DNA of 45,337 nt, taken from Cymbomonas tetramitiformis. Lineage: Eukaryota > Chlorophyta > Pyramimonadophyceae > Pyramimonadales > Pyramimonadaceae. Shown in pieces: positions 30,515-41,804 of the stretch (position 1 is the stretch's first letter; each line of letters starts with the position of its first letter). The stretch spans positions 1-45,337 of the forward strand of contig LGRX02014163.1 in assembly GCA_001247695.2 (NCBI GenBank). The letters are read 5' to 3'. The notes beneath the pieces were generated by a model. It ran no database searches, was not told the DNA's origin, and saw only the letters and a program-made list of their open reading frames with translations. Made by a program: the position numbers and the translations under genes.

Positions 30515-30881
30515 GCTTTCGAACAGTAGGCACGCTCAATGAAAAAAATACAACAACGATACGACCTACACGAGGCAAACACTTGTAACCTTTCACACCG
30601 CAAACGCGAAAGTCATGAGCTGCTGGTCAAACAAATCGTAACCCTACACCGCGATATCAACGTACACACAATTCAAAAACCGAAAGCGCGAACATGGCAC
30701 ATTTACTGAGTATGATAAGATGCTCGCATCGCAATATCGGATCACACCACAATTTGAGGACACCGTAAATATTAAATGATAGATATCCAAACTTTATTAT
30801 TATGAGTAAGGTATACTAGCGTAAGTGTCACTATGTATCACACGATGCCTACTATAAATATAGCGAGTTGGCGACCTCAAT
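30515..30881. other. Gap between two minus-strand genes
   Basis: No coding sequence is seen. On the minus strand AATAAA (30798-30793) lies about 90 bases after the upstream gene's stop and is its likely poly(A) signal. The rest is AT-rich and would carry the promoter of the next gene; no clear TATA box stands out. Confidence 0.5.
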
Positions 30882-31640
30882 TCAAGCGCGCTTCACTTGA
30901 TAGCCTAATTTGACTAAAATATCAGTGAATTCGTCCTCGTCTTCGAGATCCACGTAGTACATCACGAACGTCTGGTCCGTCAACTTGTGGCACATAGATC
31001 CCTCAGTAAAAGACCTAAACCTGGTCTTGAGATAAGGTTTACACCAATGGAATTGGAGAGCATCACAGAGCGCGAGCATGGTGGTCTCCTCTTCGTTCAC
31101 TTGGACCTTCCAGTCGCGCAGCACCACCGTTGACGGCCCTTTGTGCTCGCCCATCAGATTTTTAAACACCATACCAGAAGCACTTGCCGCGGCCTCACAC
31201 ATCCGTATCGCAGCAGCGTGCATGGCCGGACACATGGCGATTCCATAGTTGCATATCACCTGACCACCAGGAACGCATTCCAAGGAGGTATACTTCTTCC
31301 TGTTGTCTTGCCCGGGGTTGAAAGTGGTGGTCACCAAATCGGGTAATCCCTCCACGGTAAAAATATTTTTCTTCTTCCGCATGTCTTCCCCATTCGTCGG
31401 AATAATATCCCGCGACTTCAGAGTAGCGTTCACGATGACGCCAACAAAGCCCGCGGGAGTTCCGATTGGGATAGCGCCGTTGCCCTCCTTATCACTCCAT
31501 GTCGTGTACGGCTGGGCTATCAAAGACATGGTGGGCTCCTCCTCGCTACCGCGAGAGCGCTTGCGGCTGAATTTTTTCGTGGGCGCCGAAGCCACTTGAT
31601 CATCGTCCAAAGTTGCAAAATCGATACTTGCAGAAGCCAT
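30882..31640 (-). CDS. Unrecognised 252-residue protein
   Basis: The frame is intact, with ATG at 31640 in context AAAATGG. A TATAAATA box lies 66 bases upstream. The N-terminus is Ala/Ser-rich and then basic (KKFSRKRSRGSEEE), a plausible nuclear targeting signal. The middle part is beta-rich in appearance (TPAGFVGVIVNATL, NYGIAMCPAMHAAAI) and the C-terminus has YYVDLEDEDEFTDIL. No catalytic motif is visible. The simple intronless layout, good TATA and near AATAAA suggest an expressed gene or a gene of viral or mobile origin; I cannot place it. It pairs with the minus-strand gene downstream. Confidence 0.55.
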   Translation of the reverse strand: MASASIDFATLDDDQVASAPTKKFSRKRSRGSEEEPTMSLIAQPYTTWSDKEGNGAIPIGTPAGFVGVIVNATLKSRDIIPTNGEDMRKKKNIFTVEGLPDLVTTTFNPGQDNRKKYTSLECVPGGQVICNYGIAMCPAMHAAAIRMCEAAASASGMVFKNLMGEHKGPSTVVLRDWKVQVNEEETTMLALCDALQFHWCKPYLKTRFRSFTEGSMCHKLTDQTFVMYYVDLEDEDEFTDILVKLGYQVKRA

Positions 31641-31705
31641 TTTGTGAATGAAACCAAAATGAAGCAGAGAACTCGAAAATTACTGTAGTGTTTCCAGGCG
31701 GCACA

Positions 31706-31713
31706 TATTTATA
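31706..31713 (-). promoter_or_regulatory. TATA box of the 252-residue gene
   Basis: On the minus strand the sequence is ACTATAAATATG, 66 bases before the ATG. A start about 30 bases on would leave a leader of roughly 35-40 bases. Confidence 0.55.
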
Positions 31714-34215
31714 GTGATCAAACCGCGTCGCAACGATACCGACACAAGCCCGAAGATAACACATAACGATCACATCGACCATCCACACTTCCACGCCGAA
31801 TGCCCTCATCCGATCGTGCGACTAAAAATAACACCGCGGCCGAAAAGAACTATTCTTGTCTATACGTAAGACGCGTAAATCTAGAGAAAGGTCTGGGACG
31901 TAAATTACCCGTCAATTACGTGGGGGCCTCAAATAGGCCAATTTTACGGCACGGCACGTAAAACCGCCGATTTACTCGAAATCGACAATTTTGCCGGAAT
32001 CCCCATTACATCCCCAGTTGCGATCTTGGACCAATTCTCTATGAAACCCTAGCAATAGCGATAACGAAGACAATTCCGTGGACGACAACTCGCATGACAG
32101 CTGCTCGAGGAAGTATGGTGGCTGATAGTTATAGTGAAGAGTGGGAAGATCGATGTTCCGGTTCGTATTTTGTATGGACGAAAATGGATTTTCTGAGTGT
32201 TAGTAGTAGTGGTGGAATTCCCAATGTGTAATACGTTTTATGGGTAAATCTCAGAAGGGTCCAAGAACGTAAATTACGTGTAAATAACGTGTAGGGTACA
32301 ACGTATAGACAAGCATAAGAAAAGAATACTACAGTAATCACTCACCTTTAAGAAAACCCGGCGATAAGAAACCAGCCAGCTTTTTTTTTGGGGGGGGGGT
32401 ACCGAAGTTGTCGAGAAAAGCTGGCTGGTTTTTTTGAGCTATGGAATCCTCGAAAATAAGAAATATGGGTGCTGGCGCCGCAGGCGGAAAATTTTGAAAA
32501 TGTCGCCTTTTTAAGTGTTTATCATTGGACTTTTAAGAGAATTGCTGGGTGATTGAAAGAAAATACTTGCTAATTCTTACCGATTCCATAGGACGCTGGC
32601 GCTGGCGGGGGGGGGTACGCAAGTTGGTGGAATTAGCTGGCTGACCCCAAATCTCTGGTTTTCTTAAAGGTGAGTGATTCTTTGTAGCCGATGATAGTAA
32701 TATTCAACGCGTCGTCCTCATCGTCGGACAAACGAGAACAACACTTTGTTCACGCACGCCAAAAATATAATGAATAAAACCCAATTTCTTTTGGCGATTA
32801 CCGGTATCTTCAAATGGTTCTAGCCACAACACGCGATAGCGAAAAAATCCCCCCCTTCCCCCTTCGCCCCCCTAACCTCTTTACGCGCACCTCGCTCCAC
32901 ATCACTAATTCACCGCCGAAACGCAGCCGCGCCGAGAAGTAGTAAAAACACAAAACATGACGCGAGCCATTCGAATGCTATCGTATTCCCTATCCCTCTC
33001 ACATAACCTTCCGCACCGCACATCCCCAACATACGCAACCTCCAATCAAACCACGCGCCGCACACCGCGCACCGCCCACCCGCGCATCCGCGACCGCCAT
33101 CCTACCAAGGCCCTTTCCCCCTCACGCACCACGCACCACGGTCACCCGCATAAACGCCCACTCCCCTCCCCCTCCCCAAACACCTTGGACCTTCACCCAT
33201 CGATAAACCCGACCCCGCATCACAAAAAACGCAACCGCGCCTAGTGGAGATCCCCTAGATCGACCCGCCTAGTATTAGGAATTTAGGATAGTTGTTATTA
33301 GGAATTTAAACCTAATCTGTGAAATTCCGTTTATATATCCCTCTCGTTTATAATCGTTTATAAGTGTTCAGTTTTTTTTTTCCAGCTCTCAAATGGAAAA
33401 TATAAATGCGATACAAACTCACCAAGGGATACACTATAGAACGCGCAGGCGCGTGCGAAACGGCGCGCTGACTCGTTCCAGCGGCATCCTTGTATCATCA
33501 CGTCATCAAAATCGAAAATGTTTATGCAGCTTGGAGCTTCAAATCTTTAATGAATGACGCTCATCAATCGCTCATCAAACATCATCATCACGTCACTTAT
33601 TACTTGCGAGTTGCGACGGACCCTCACTTGACTAATACTCTAATACCGTATTCTTTCATATTTTCCCTGCGTTCATCAAGCAAGAGATGGACATGGTGCG
33701 GCCGTACATCGACAAATACAAAGCTTTCGTTTGATATGTGCTTTCGTAGACAGGAAAGCGAACCATCATCCTGTTGACCGAAAAGTCGTTTGAGAACTAA
33801 TAAGCGCGATCTTCGGATGACGGTAGTCTCATGAAAAGCCCGAAAGCTAAGAGGAGCCAGCGGCGCCGCTATTATTGGCCGCTTATCAACTTAGCGGTTG
33901 TAAGTATCTTCACGTGATCCGAATCTTCTTGAAACTTATATGCCGTGTGTCTTCGTCTTATAGCGCACACCAGCGATCATACATATGCCACACTTGGTAT
34001 TGTCTAATAGCTATTTTCGAAACTTGAGTGGTAATTTTCTACCGGTGACCTTTTCTTGCCTGTATACTTCGATATCGACTGTTGCGTATTTGTTATGTCT
34101 CATGTCGCATTTGTTATGTCTCATGTTGTTATGTCGCATGATTTCGAGTGAAGGTTCTGTTCGAGGTCCTTGCCGACTCCAACTCGTGGTGTCCAAGTGA
34201 CTCACACGTTTCTGC
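31714..34215. other. Long noncoding stretch
   Basis: I see no supported gene. ACGTAAATTAC occurs at 31897-31907 and 32267-32277 and related strings lie nearby. A MITE lies at 32332-32679. A C-rich low-complexity run at 32840-33240 keeps one frame open (rich in Pro, Thr, His and Arg) but shows no protein signature. TAGGAATTTA is directly repeated at 33277-33310. Confidence 0.5.
32332..32679. mobile_element. MITE with CAGTAATCACTCACC ends
   Basis: The left end 32332-32359 (CAGTAATCACTCACC then TTTAAGAAAACC) is matched in reverse complement by 32657-32679 (GGTTTTCTTAAAGGTGAGTGATT). Inside, a 16-bp perfect inverted repeat (32369-32384 and 32417-32432) flanks a T and G homopolymer run. The ends resemble those of the element at the right edge of the window and Tc1/pogo-type termini. 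No coding sequence is present. Confidence 0.6.
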
Positions 34216-34259
34216 GTGTGCTGTTCTCAGATTTTCGTGATTTTATCTCGAAGAATAAA

Positions 34260-34760
34260 TAACGAAGTAGAATCGGAGCCGATCGAGCCGAGTCCTATCC
34301 CGAAGTGCCAGGATTTGGAGGAATTCACACCTTGCCCGAATGACTGCAGCGACCACGGCCAGTGCTTTCGCGGAAACTGCTCTTGCGAGCCAGCCTGGAC
34401 AGGCCCCAGCTGCAGGTATGGGCGGAAACTGCTCTTGCGAGCCAGCCTGGAGAGGCCCCGGCTGCAGGTATGGGCGGAAACTGCTCTTGCGAGCCGGCCT
34501 GGACAGGCCCCAGCTGCAGGTATGGGCGGAAACTGCTCTTGCGAGCCGGCCTGGACAGGCCCCAGCTGCAGGTATGGGCGGAAACTGCTCTTGCGAGCCA
34601 GCCTGGACAGGCCCCAGCTGCAGGTATGGGCGGAAACTGCTCTTGTGAGCCAGCCTGGACAGGCCCCAGCTGCAGGTATGGGCGGAAACTGCTCTTGTGA
34701 GCCAGCCTGGACAGGCCCCAGCTGCAGGTATGGGCGGAAACTGCTCTTACAGAATTAAAC
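34260..34760 (+). CDS. EGF-like repeat exon with a 52-bp tandem array
   Basis: After an acceptor-like TTCTCAG, the frame encodes CQDLEEFTPCPNDCSDHGQC and then GNCSCEPAWTGPSC, a complete EGF-like module of the kind that precedes exostosin-type (GT47) domains in algal proteins. The second half of the module, with its exon end CTGCAG/GTATGG, is repeated from 34372 to about 34752 in seven units of 52 bases. Because 52 is not a multiple of three, the EGF half returns to the same frame only every third unit, yet all three forward frames stay open. Splicing from the first donor (34416) gives a simple EGF exon; later donors would give other frames. No GT47 catalytic domain is identified downstream. 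Confidence 0.5.
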
Positions 34761-34959
34761 AGATATTTGAAAGTTGCGCTTTCGCTGCGTACTTGCTCCT
34801 CACCCTTATTCCGCAGCCAGAAAAGTGTTTTTCGCCCCACTGGGTTTCGACGCCACTCGCCGCTCTAGGACTCGAGCAAAAGTTGAGTGGCCTTTCAAGT
34901 CATGCAGTGCACCCACAGCGATCTGAAGGAGGCACTGAGGTGTTCTTGGTGGTGAAAAA

Positions 34960-35040
34960 CCAGCGAACGGACGTGTCCGAAAGACTGTAGCGGCCATGGT
35001 ACATGCATGCCGGAGAAGATCTGCCTGTGCAAGCGGGTAT
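34960..35040 (+). CDS. Second EGF-like exon fragment
   Basis: The frame TCPKDCSGHGTCMPEKIC followed by LCKR is another EGF-like module (CPxDCSGHGxC...CxC). It lies about 200 bases after the 52-bp array, in a different frame, with CCAG just before it and GTATTG after it as possible splice borders. It probably belongs to the same original gene, now fragmented or still spliced. Confidence 0.5.
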
Positions 35041-35165
35041 TGTTCCCAAGTCTAGTTCCCGACGTTACTCAAATCAAGTTGCCGAAGGGCCCCTGCGACC
35101 CATGGTGGAGATCGTAGCTAAGGCGCAGCGAGTCTAGTGTACCCAGGCTGCCGTAGGCCCCCTAC

Positions 35166-35459
35166 TTGTTGCCAGTAGAAAGCCAAGACCTCTCCTTTCG
35201 GCACGCTCCTCGCCACCCGCACGTCGCTTTGCAAAGTCTGCCAACCTTTCTGCTGCGCGCGCATGGTGCGCAGTTTGAGGAGGCCGAGGGCCTCTATTTC
35301 GCGCAGGACTACGCAGGCGAAGACTGCTCGATCGAGGTGGCGGAGCTCAATATCCGCACTGCCATGGAGCGCGCCGGTGCTCCTTTCCTCGAGGGGAGGT
35401 TTGAAGATGATGTAGAGCTGGTACAGCACCGCGCCCTTGCGCTTGACTTCCCTCTATGA
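35166..35459 (+). CDS. Possible downstream exon of the EGF gene
   Basis: The open frame includes LYFAQDYAGEDCSIEVAEL; DYAGEDCS matches the usual end of an EGF-like module. It ends FPL and TGA at 35457-35459. The 5' limit is unclear. The spacing to the EGF fragments fits one gene, but no catalytic motif follows. Low confidence. Confidence 0.3.
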   Translation: MLPVESQDLSFRHAPRHPHVALQSLPTFLLRAHGAQFEEAEGLYFAQDYAGEDCSIEVAELNIRTAMERAGAPFLEGRFEDDVELVQHRALALDFPL

Positions 35460-38400
35460 TTAACCTGACTCCGCGCTCGTTTCCGGCAGCTGGTCCGTCC
35501 ACTCTCCTTGTGACACCCGCGCGATGGCTGTTGATTCATATTGTTAGGGTTTTCCTCCGAACCAAGCCCCATCCGGGACCCGACGCAGGCCCACAGGCCT
35601 GTCCGCCAGAGGGTCTTCTTCGATCACAACGGGGGCACTTTCGGTGCGACGTGTATCCTTGAAGTGCGTGTTTCCCTTGCTCGAGAAGATTTTAGAAAAC
35701 CCTTGCATGTCCGATGAGTACGAAACCGGCAGGCGGGCGAGTAAACTCTGGAAGATCGGTTGTCGTAGGGCCCCTGGGGTTCCGCCTTCCGGAGTCCCGT
35801 AATCGATCACCTAAGGAATCATTTAAATCTCGCTTGAACCTTTGACTGATCGTTGATGATGCACCGCAGATGATGGGCTCGCATTCGGGGAAGAAATACG
35901 CAAAGCACCTGTGCCGGACCCAAGGTGTGAAAGCGTCGACGCTCGTCTTCTGCGACCCTCGAATGCTCGTCTCCCGCCGGGCTTGCACCCGAGGCCCTCT
36001 CATATTTGCTGCACGTGTGGAAGCCCCGCAGCTACTGCCTAGGTCATCGCACTTATCAGCGGGAGAGTGTGGCATCTCCGGCGTTGACACACTGCAGCGT
36101 GTGGACTATTCGATTGCGAGCAAGAATGTACTCGTCAAGGGCAGTCAAGGTCAGGTCCTATCAGGTTTGAAAAACACTGTGTTTGCAACTTTGGGCGAGC
36201 CGTTCAGCCCTGCAGACCTGTGCACAAATCCTCTAATAAACATCTTGTCGAAAGGTCAGTATATATACCACAGCAAGTGGCCAAACAGACGGTTGTGGGA
36301 ATACATCAACTCAAGAATGCGAGGAGGAATCCCTCTTCCTATTCAGGAAACATTTACCGTTGTACATGCAACTAGTTGTCCAAATTGTCACTGAAAGCAT
36401 TCATTCTGGCCAGGATTGCCCTCAAAGGGCGGTGAATAACACGCGACGCTCCTTTTCTCTTAACAAAAGGGGGGAAGACAGAAGCACCTCCCCCCGGCCC
36501 CTTACGGGTATCGGCAGGCATGCCTGCATTCTGCAGCAATTATAGATAGCGAGCAATTATTTTAATAGCAATTATTACTAAGAAGCAGCACTCAAAGGGG
36601 GCCTTACAGCTGTGAGGAGGGAGGGTGCTAACACCATGGGGGAGGGACAACGGAGACAGCTTGCGCCAGCCAATGGGAGCTGCAGGTAGCACAGCTTGCT
36701 GGGTTTCTGCCGCGGGTGAGGGCCCTCCTCCAGCGCACCTCCCGGCCCTGAGGCGAGAGGAATGAGGATGTGAAGATGTGGGCGGAGGGCTAGGAGCTGG
36801 GGCTGACTGGCACGAGGCGCGGCAGAAGTGAAGATGTGGGCGGAGGGCTGAGAGCTGGGGCTGGCTGGCACGTGGCGCAGGAGGATTTGCGGTCGCAGTA
36901 CCATACGTGTGCAGTGGTAAGCAGTGCCAAGTCGATGGTTCCCAAAGCAAAAAGAGGATCCGAGGGGTTTGGCGTGGACATTGACAAGCATCCGATGGTG
37001 CGCACGAGCCTCTTCCTCCTTCATCGTGCGGTGCTCGCATGCTGCGCGTCACTTTGGTGCTTACCCGCGAGATGGCCAAATAGGTCCCAAAAGAGGGCTC
37101 GGAGCTGGGAGTGCTGCGAGCCATGTCAGGAGCGCCGCATGCGCGCGCGCCGAGTGCAACCTCTATGCGACATGCCGAAGGTGACTTCTAAGGAAACAGT
37201 TGGGCGGGCACTCGCGGAACAGATTCTGAGGCTGGATAATGCTCCGACAGCCGGGTTTGAGAAGTGGGTGGGCAGCCGTACCACGCATCGGCTTGTTCAG
37301 CACGACTATGCGCGCCTCGTTCACTCGATGCTCGGCACCGAGGTCTTGACCTGTCAACACTCCCGATCCCGCCTCACGCACGCCGTCTGTGCCATCACAC
37401 GCACGGCATACACTGCCCGCTGTCTGTGTGACCTGATGCACGGCACGCGCTGCCCGCTGTCTGTGTGACCAGCGGCATGTTTCCTTTTTTTTGACATGGG
37501 GTGTCCATGCTGTGTGGTGTGACTGCATTCATGACATAACCATGGACCAACAGGTCCCATCCATCGACCGGGAGCCACTGGGGGGCATGCCAGTAGGGTC
37601 CGCTTACTCCGTAACCCAGAGACCAACAGTTGTTTGGCGACGATCGGTCACATCGTTTCATCTTTCCATGCTGCTTTGCATTTGGGTTGGGAATATGTAT
37701 GCGTTTGTGGTATCTTGTCACGGCCCCGCCCTGCTCTTTATTTGCTTCTCACATCCACTGGGATGATGGTGGGCTGGCTTTTGTTGGCCGATCTCATGCC
37801 GTCCAGTTTGACCAGCGGCACGGAGCGCCACTTCCCGTGTGGGTGGTCCCTGAGAGAGGGTTGGGGTTGTGGGAAGTAGATTGTGGTGAACCAGACCAAA
37901 GGGGTTGTGACCCCATCGACGTGGTGGCATGGCGGATACCCCTCTGTTGAAAAGGTGCGTGCCAAGGCCCCTGCAAGACGGATGGTTCAGAGATTCCACC
38001 AATCAGAGACTGGTTGAGCCGACGCGCCTCCATGGAGACTTGGAGATGGCACCAGATTGTTGGCGAGATGAAGCTTGCGGGGGGGATGTGCGGGGTGCCG
38101 CCAGGTGACGTACCTGATGGCGGTGCCGGCGCAGGCGAGCAAGCAGCAGATGCGGCCTCAGGACCACGCCACCTACGCGCCCTTCTCGGAGGTGTTTCCA
38201 GGGCAGAAGTGAGCGCCCAAATGTGGACGCTCTCCACCGCCTGGAATGCTACCTGCGGAGCGCGTTCCCTGGGTCCAGCTTGTTGCGAGGGAAGTGTGAA
38301 ACGGTCCCCGGATCGGTGCAATCTATATTTTGCCTATATTTGCAGATCTCGGCCCCCTTTCTATCATAAGCGGCCGAGATATAAAGCGCGGCTCGTTTGT

Positions 38401-39715
38401 TTTGCATGTACTGTCACTGCGCGTCCCAACCGAAGCGCGTGAGGCCGCCTCTGTTTGGGCGTACACTTGAAGGCCCTCATTTTGTCTATTTCATTTGTTC
38501 AATGTCTTGTACCTGGGCGCAGGTGCTGCTGTTGGCTGAGAGCGGGTGTTTGGCGCGCGCAGGCGCTTTCTTATTTCCCCAATGTTCCTCAAGCGCGTGG
38601 CGGAGGCGCATAAACGTGTGCAGGTCATAGCCGTGCGGCTGCCCCGGGTTCAGAGGGCAGGGGCATATATGAACCACGTGCACAGAGGCATTAGGCTGAA
38701 ATCATTCCATGTATGATGCTTTTGCAATATCGCGTCAGCACATCAGGCTGAAGGAATCTTGGAGGCGCGTGCCGCTTATGGTCACACATTGTGCGTTAAC
38801 CTCCCTTCAAGAGCGTGAGCTCCTTTTTCGACCATTGCATGTTGAACTAGCTGAGAGCGCGGCGCATTCAAGCTGACAGAGCCGGCTGCTTCGTGACTCC
38901 GAGGGGGGCAATGCGGGTGCGAACCTTCGGTCTCTGCAGGAGGTGGTGCGCACGACCGGAATGGGGTGTTACAAAGATAATGATCCAAAAGTTCCGACGC
39001 TTTTGCTGGCAGCCCTCCTCAGTTTACAGGTATCTGGCGATTAGGGTGTGAGCATTTAGTGGTGAGCTGTGCACTCTTTTGGCATGCTCTGCTCGCACTC
39101 CATCTCAGCATCTTTCCCTCTTCGAGAGTCATGGGGGGATACTTCTTGTTCAAAATCTGGGTGCGTTGCATCGTAGGCGTCTTGGCCAGTTGGCGCTGCG
39201 CTGAGATGCCACCCTTGTCCGCCATACGAGTGCTTCCGTTGGAGCGGTGCTCGCTGTTAGGTGGATGCATTTCTGATGCATTGCGCAAGATGGTGATCGC
39301 CTGCACTGTTTCAGAGCACTGTGGACGGCACTCGTAAGCCGCTTTATCCTTTCCCGTATGGGCATGACATAAGAAGCCGTCATTGGGAAGCGGCACATGT
39401 GGCACCACATGGCTCTGCTCCGTCTTGCATGCCGACTCGGACTCCAACATCGGTCTGTGATGCACGAGATAGCGCGTGACTTTGCTGGTGGCGGGCCTGT
39501 GCCCGATGCGGGCTACTAAGGTGCATGTGCCAGCACATGCCTAAGGATGGGGAAGCCATTGGGTACTGATAGGGTGTTGTGGGTGTTATGTGCGTTCAAA
39601 GATGTGCGACAAGGTTGTTTTATACGGCGTCAATGTCGGCGCGGAGTCGGCACATGCGTCTAAGGTATTTTGGTCACCCCATGCTCATCGATGCCAGGTT
39701 TACGCACGGCCATTT
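35460..39715. other. GC-rich region without a convincing gene
   Basis: Several open frames exist on both strands (for example 35870-36394 plus, 36540-37124 minus, 39019-39465 minus), but none has recognisable motifs and many overlap on opposite strands, as expected in GC-rich DNA. A 62-bp direct repeat (GTGGGCGGAGGGCT.GAGCTGGGGCTG) lies at about 36778-36880, and GCCCGCTGTCTGTGTGACC is repeated at 37415-37470. Fragments of the EGF-type gene may extend here. Confidence 0.4.
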
Positions 39716-39718
39716 ATA

Positions 39719-39979
39719 ACATCTTCATCCATATTTTAAGCAGAAAGATTTTCCCAATGCACATCTGGACGTGCCTGACGAGTTTGAGATGACGATTGAC
39801 CAGGTGTACCGAGATAAGAAGTTTCGTATTCGGACTCGTCACGGTAGTGATACTGAATGCTGCTACTACCCCCATGAGGAAGGATATTCCCCAGAGACGC
39901 CGCTATGCGATGATCTGACACGGCGCCATGCCCTTCGCTTTCTTTTGGAGACAGGTAGAGTTCGTGTTGTTGGTTGAGC
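39719..39979 (+). CDS. Small open frame, 86 codons, possibly longer by readthrough
   Basis: The frame runs from after a TAA to TGA at 39975-39977. It encodes KQKDFPNAHLDVPDEFEMTI, then VYRDKKFRIRTRHGSD and a C-terminus RHALRFLLETGRVRVVG. The mix of charged and hydrophobic residues looks protein-like. In the same frame after the TGA, 33 more sense codons (starting ASEDDVRQI, ending EEEELLN) lead to TAA near 40079. It may be an exon whose donor lies near the end, or a broken gene. No family recognised. Confidence 0.35.
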
Positions 39980-40079
39980 ATCTGAAGATGATGTGAGGCA
40001 AATATCTGTGCAGCGGCTATTGCAATGTGAGGCGCCTAGTACCCCTGATCGAATTGAGGAAGAGGAGCTCTTGAACTAA

Positions 40080-41380
40080 CTCCTAGAACTTGACTCAAGA
40101 GTATACGTTGGCAATCTGCGCAGCTGGGGGCCCGGAGGGGGCTAGAGTTTCACATAGATTTTCAAGCTGTAGAGGGAAAACACGGAGGTTTCACCACGGG
40201 GACATAATCTTCCCTCTTCATGATTAATGCATAAAGGGATACCCAAGTTTGGGGGATATTTTTTGCATCATTTCCCATTTTTAACCAGGCACATGGAAGT
40301 GGATTTGTGTAGCAAAGAGATGTGCAAATTTGGATGAACACCCAATCTAACATTGGTTGAAAGATGTTTATATTTGTGTTCAGTTAGGTGCATTTCAAGC
40401 CCAATCCCGAATAATTAATTGTATTTGGTTTGTGATCGGCCGTAGGCAAACTAGCAATAGGGGGAACATCCATTCATCCGGTTAGGATATTTGCAGGCGG
40501 GACAAGCTGATGTGACAATGACGGCGTCATGTAAACGGGGTAGGAAAACGGTGCGATGAAGGCCATCGACAAGCCCGGAAAGTGGGAGGATGAGGTGGGA
40601 AAGTGAAAGCCGAATAAGACGGACTTTCTCCAACCGGAAAGGGAGAGGCTGGGGGACATGTTGAGCGTGGAAGTGCGCTGCGTCGAGGTGATGAGGGAAA
40701 GGGGTGGAATGAAAAAATGGGGCCAGAGGGCTCTACGAGCCGCCATCAGGGAAATGGCGGGAACGATAAGAAAATGCAGTGTAGTCCAAAGCGTTCAAGT
40801 AGCGTCGAGTCGAGAAAAAGGAGGGGGGTGAAGACATATTAAATCGGCTAATTGGCGCGGATTTGCTTATGCATGATCCCGCCTTTACATTTTCTAATCT
40901 GAAAACCAGCGGATATTTTTTGCAATAATGCGATGCGCGAGTGAGAGAAAATCCAGGTATACCTCTGCTCCTTATGTTTAAGAACCCGTCCAAATCACCT
41001 TACATTACCTCAATCGGCAGCATCAGCAACCGCAAAGCACGAATCCCAATGGGCGGCGATGACTGAAGCTCGATATGGCGGACGTCGGACGAGGACGCCA
41101 CAGCAACACAATAACGCAGCGCCAACATTAGCGCCATGCCTGTCGCCATCGCTCGTGCCAACGCCATCGCCCACGCCATCGCATGGCGGACAGCCTGAAC
41201 CAAGCGATGATCGCACATGCGCTCGCTGTTCGTTATAAAACAACGAATGGCGAGATGATCGAACGATCAGATTTCATACTTCAGATGGCCTAGTGGATGG
41301 AGATCTCAAATTATGATCGACAAGCCTAGTACCTTCCATAACGTATTCAGTTAACAACTAGGTTCATCGTATTCCGTCGC
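40080..41380. other. Noncoding stretch with no clear feature
   Basis: No gene is supported. A degenerate repeat of GCCATCGC/GCCAACGC lies at 41130-41190. Otherwise I see nothing distinctive. Confidence 0.4.
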
Positions 41381-41444
41381 CTTGATGGTGTTTCAAGTTA
41401 TTTTCTTCGTTTTCCCGTGTCGCCCATTTTCGCATATTGTCACT

Positions 41445-41735
41445 ACTATACTACACTACAGTACACTACAATACAATACACTACAATACAATACACTACA
41501 ATACAATACACTACAGTATACTATACTATACTATACTATACTATACTATACTATACTATACTATACTATACTATAATATAATATAATATCGATACGATAC
41601 GATGCTATACTATACGATACGATACGATACTATACTATACTATACGATACGATGCGATACGATACTATGCTATACGATACGATACTATACTATACGATAC
41701 TATACTATACTATGCTATGCTATATTATATATAGT
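41445..41735. repeat. Pentanucleotide microsatellite (ACTAT family)
   Basis: The run starts as ACTAC/AATAC units, becomes pure CTATA units at about 41515-41575 and degrades to GATAC/TATGC variants up to 41735. The stepwise change of unit along the array suggests expansion from more than one ancestral unit. Open frames here are artefacts of the repeat. Confidence 0.9.
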
Positions 41736-41804
41736 GCTAGTGAAGTCACTACTATGGGCACGAGGGAGCGTCGGCGACCTATTATTTGACCCGATGCATC
41801 GGCA

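Noticed and set aside
32957..33244. 95-codon Pro/Thr/His/Arg-rich frame
   Set aside because: C-rich low-complexity DNA keeps the frame open; no promoter module, no motif and no homologous copy in the window.
34325..34840. Minus-strand 171-codon frame across the EGF array
   Set aside because: It arises from the repeat composition; the plus strand has the EGF cysteine pattern and splice sites.
36540..37124. Pro/Ser-rich minus-strand frames
   Set aside because: GC-rich repeated DNA, overlapping frames on both strands and no recognisable domain.
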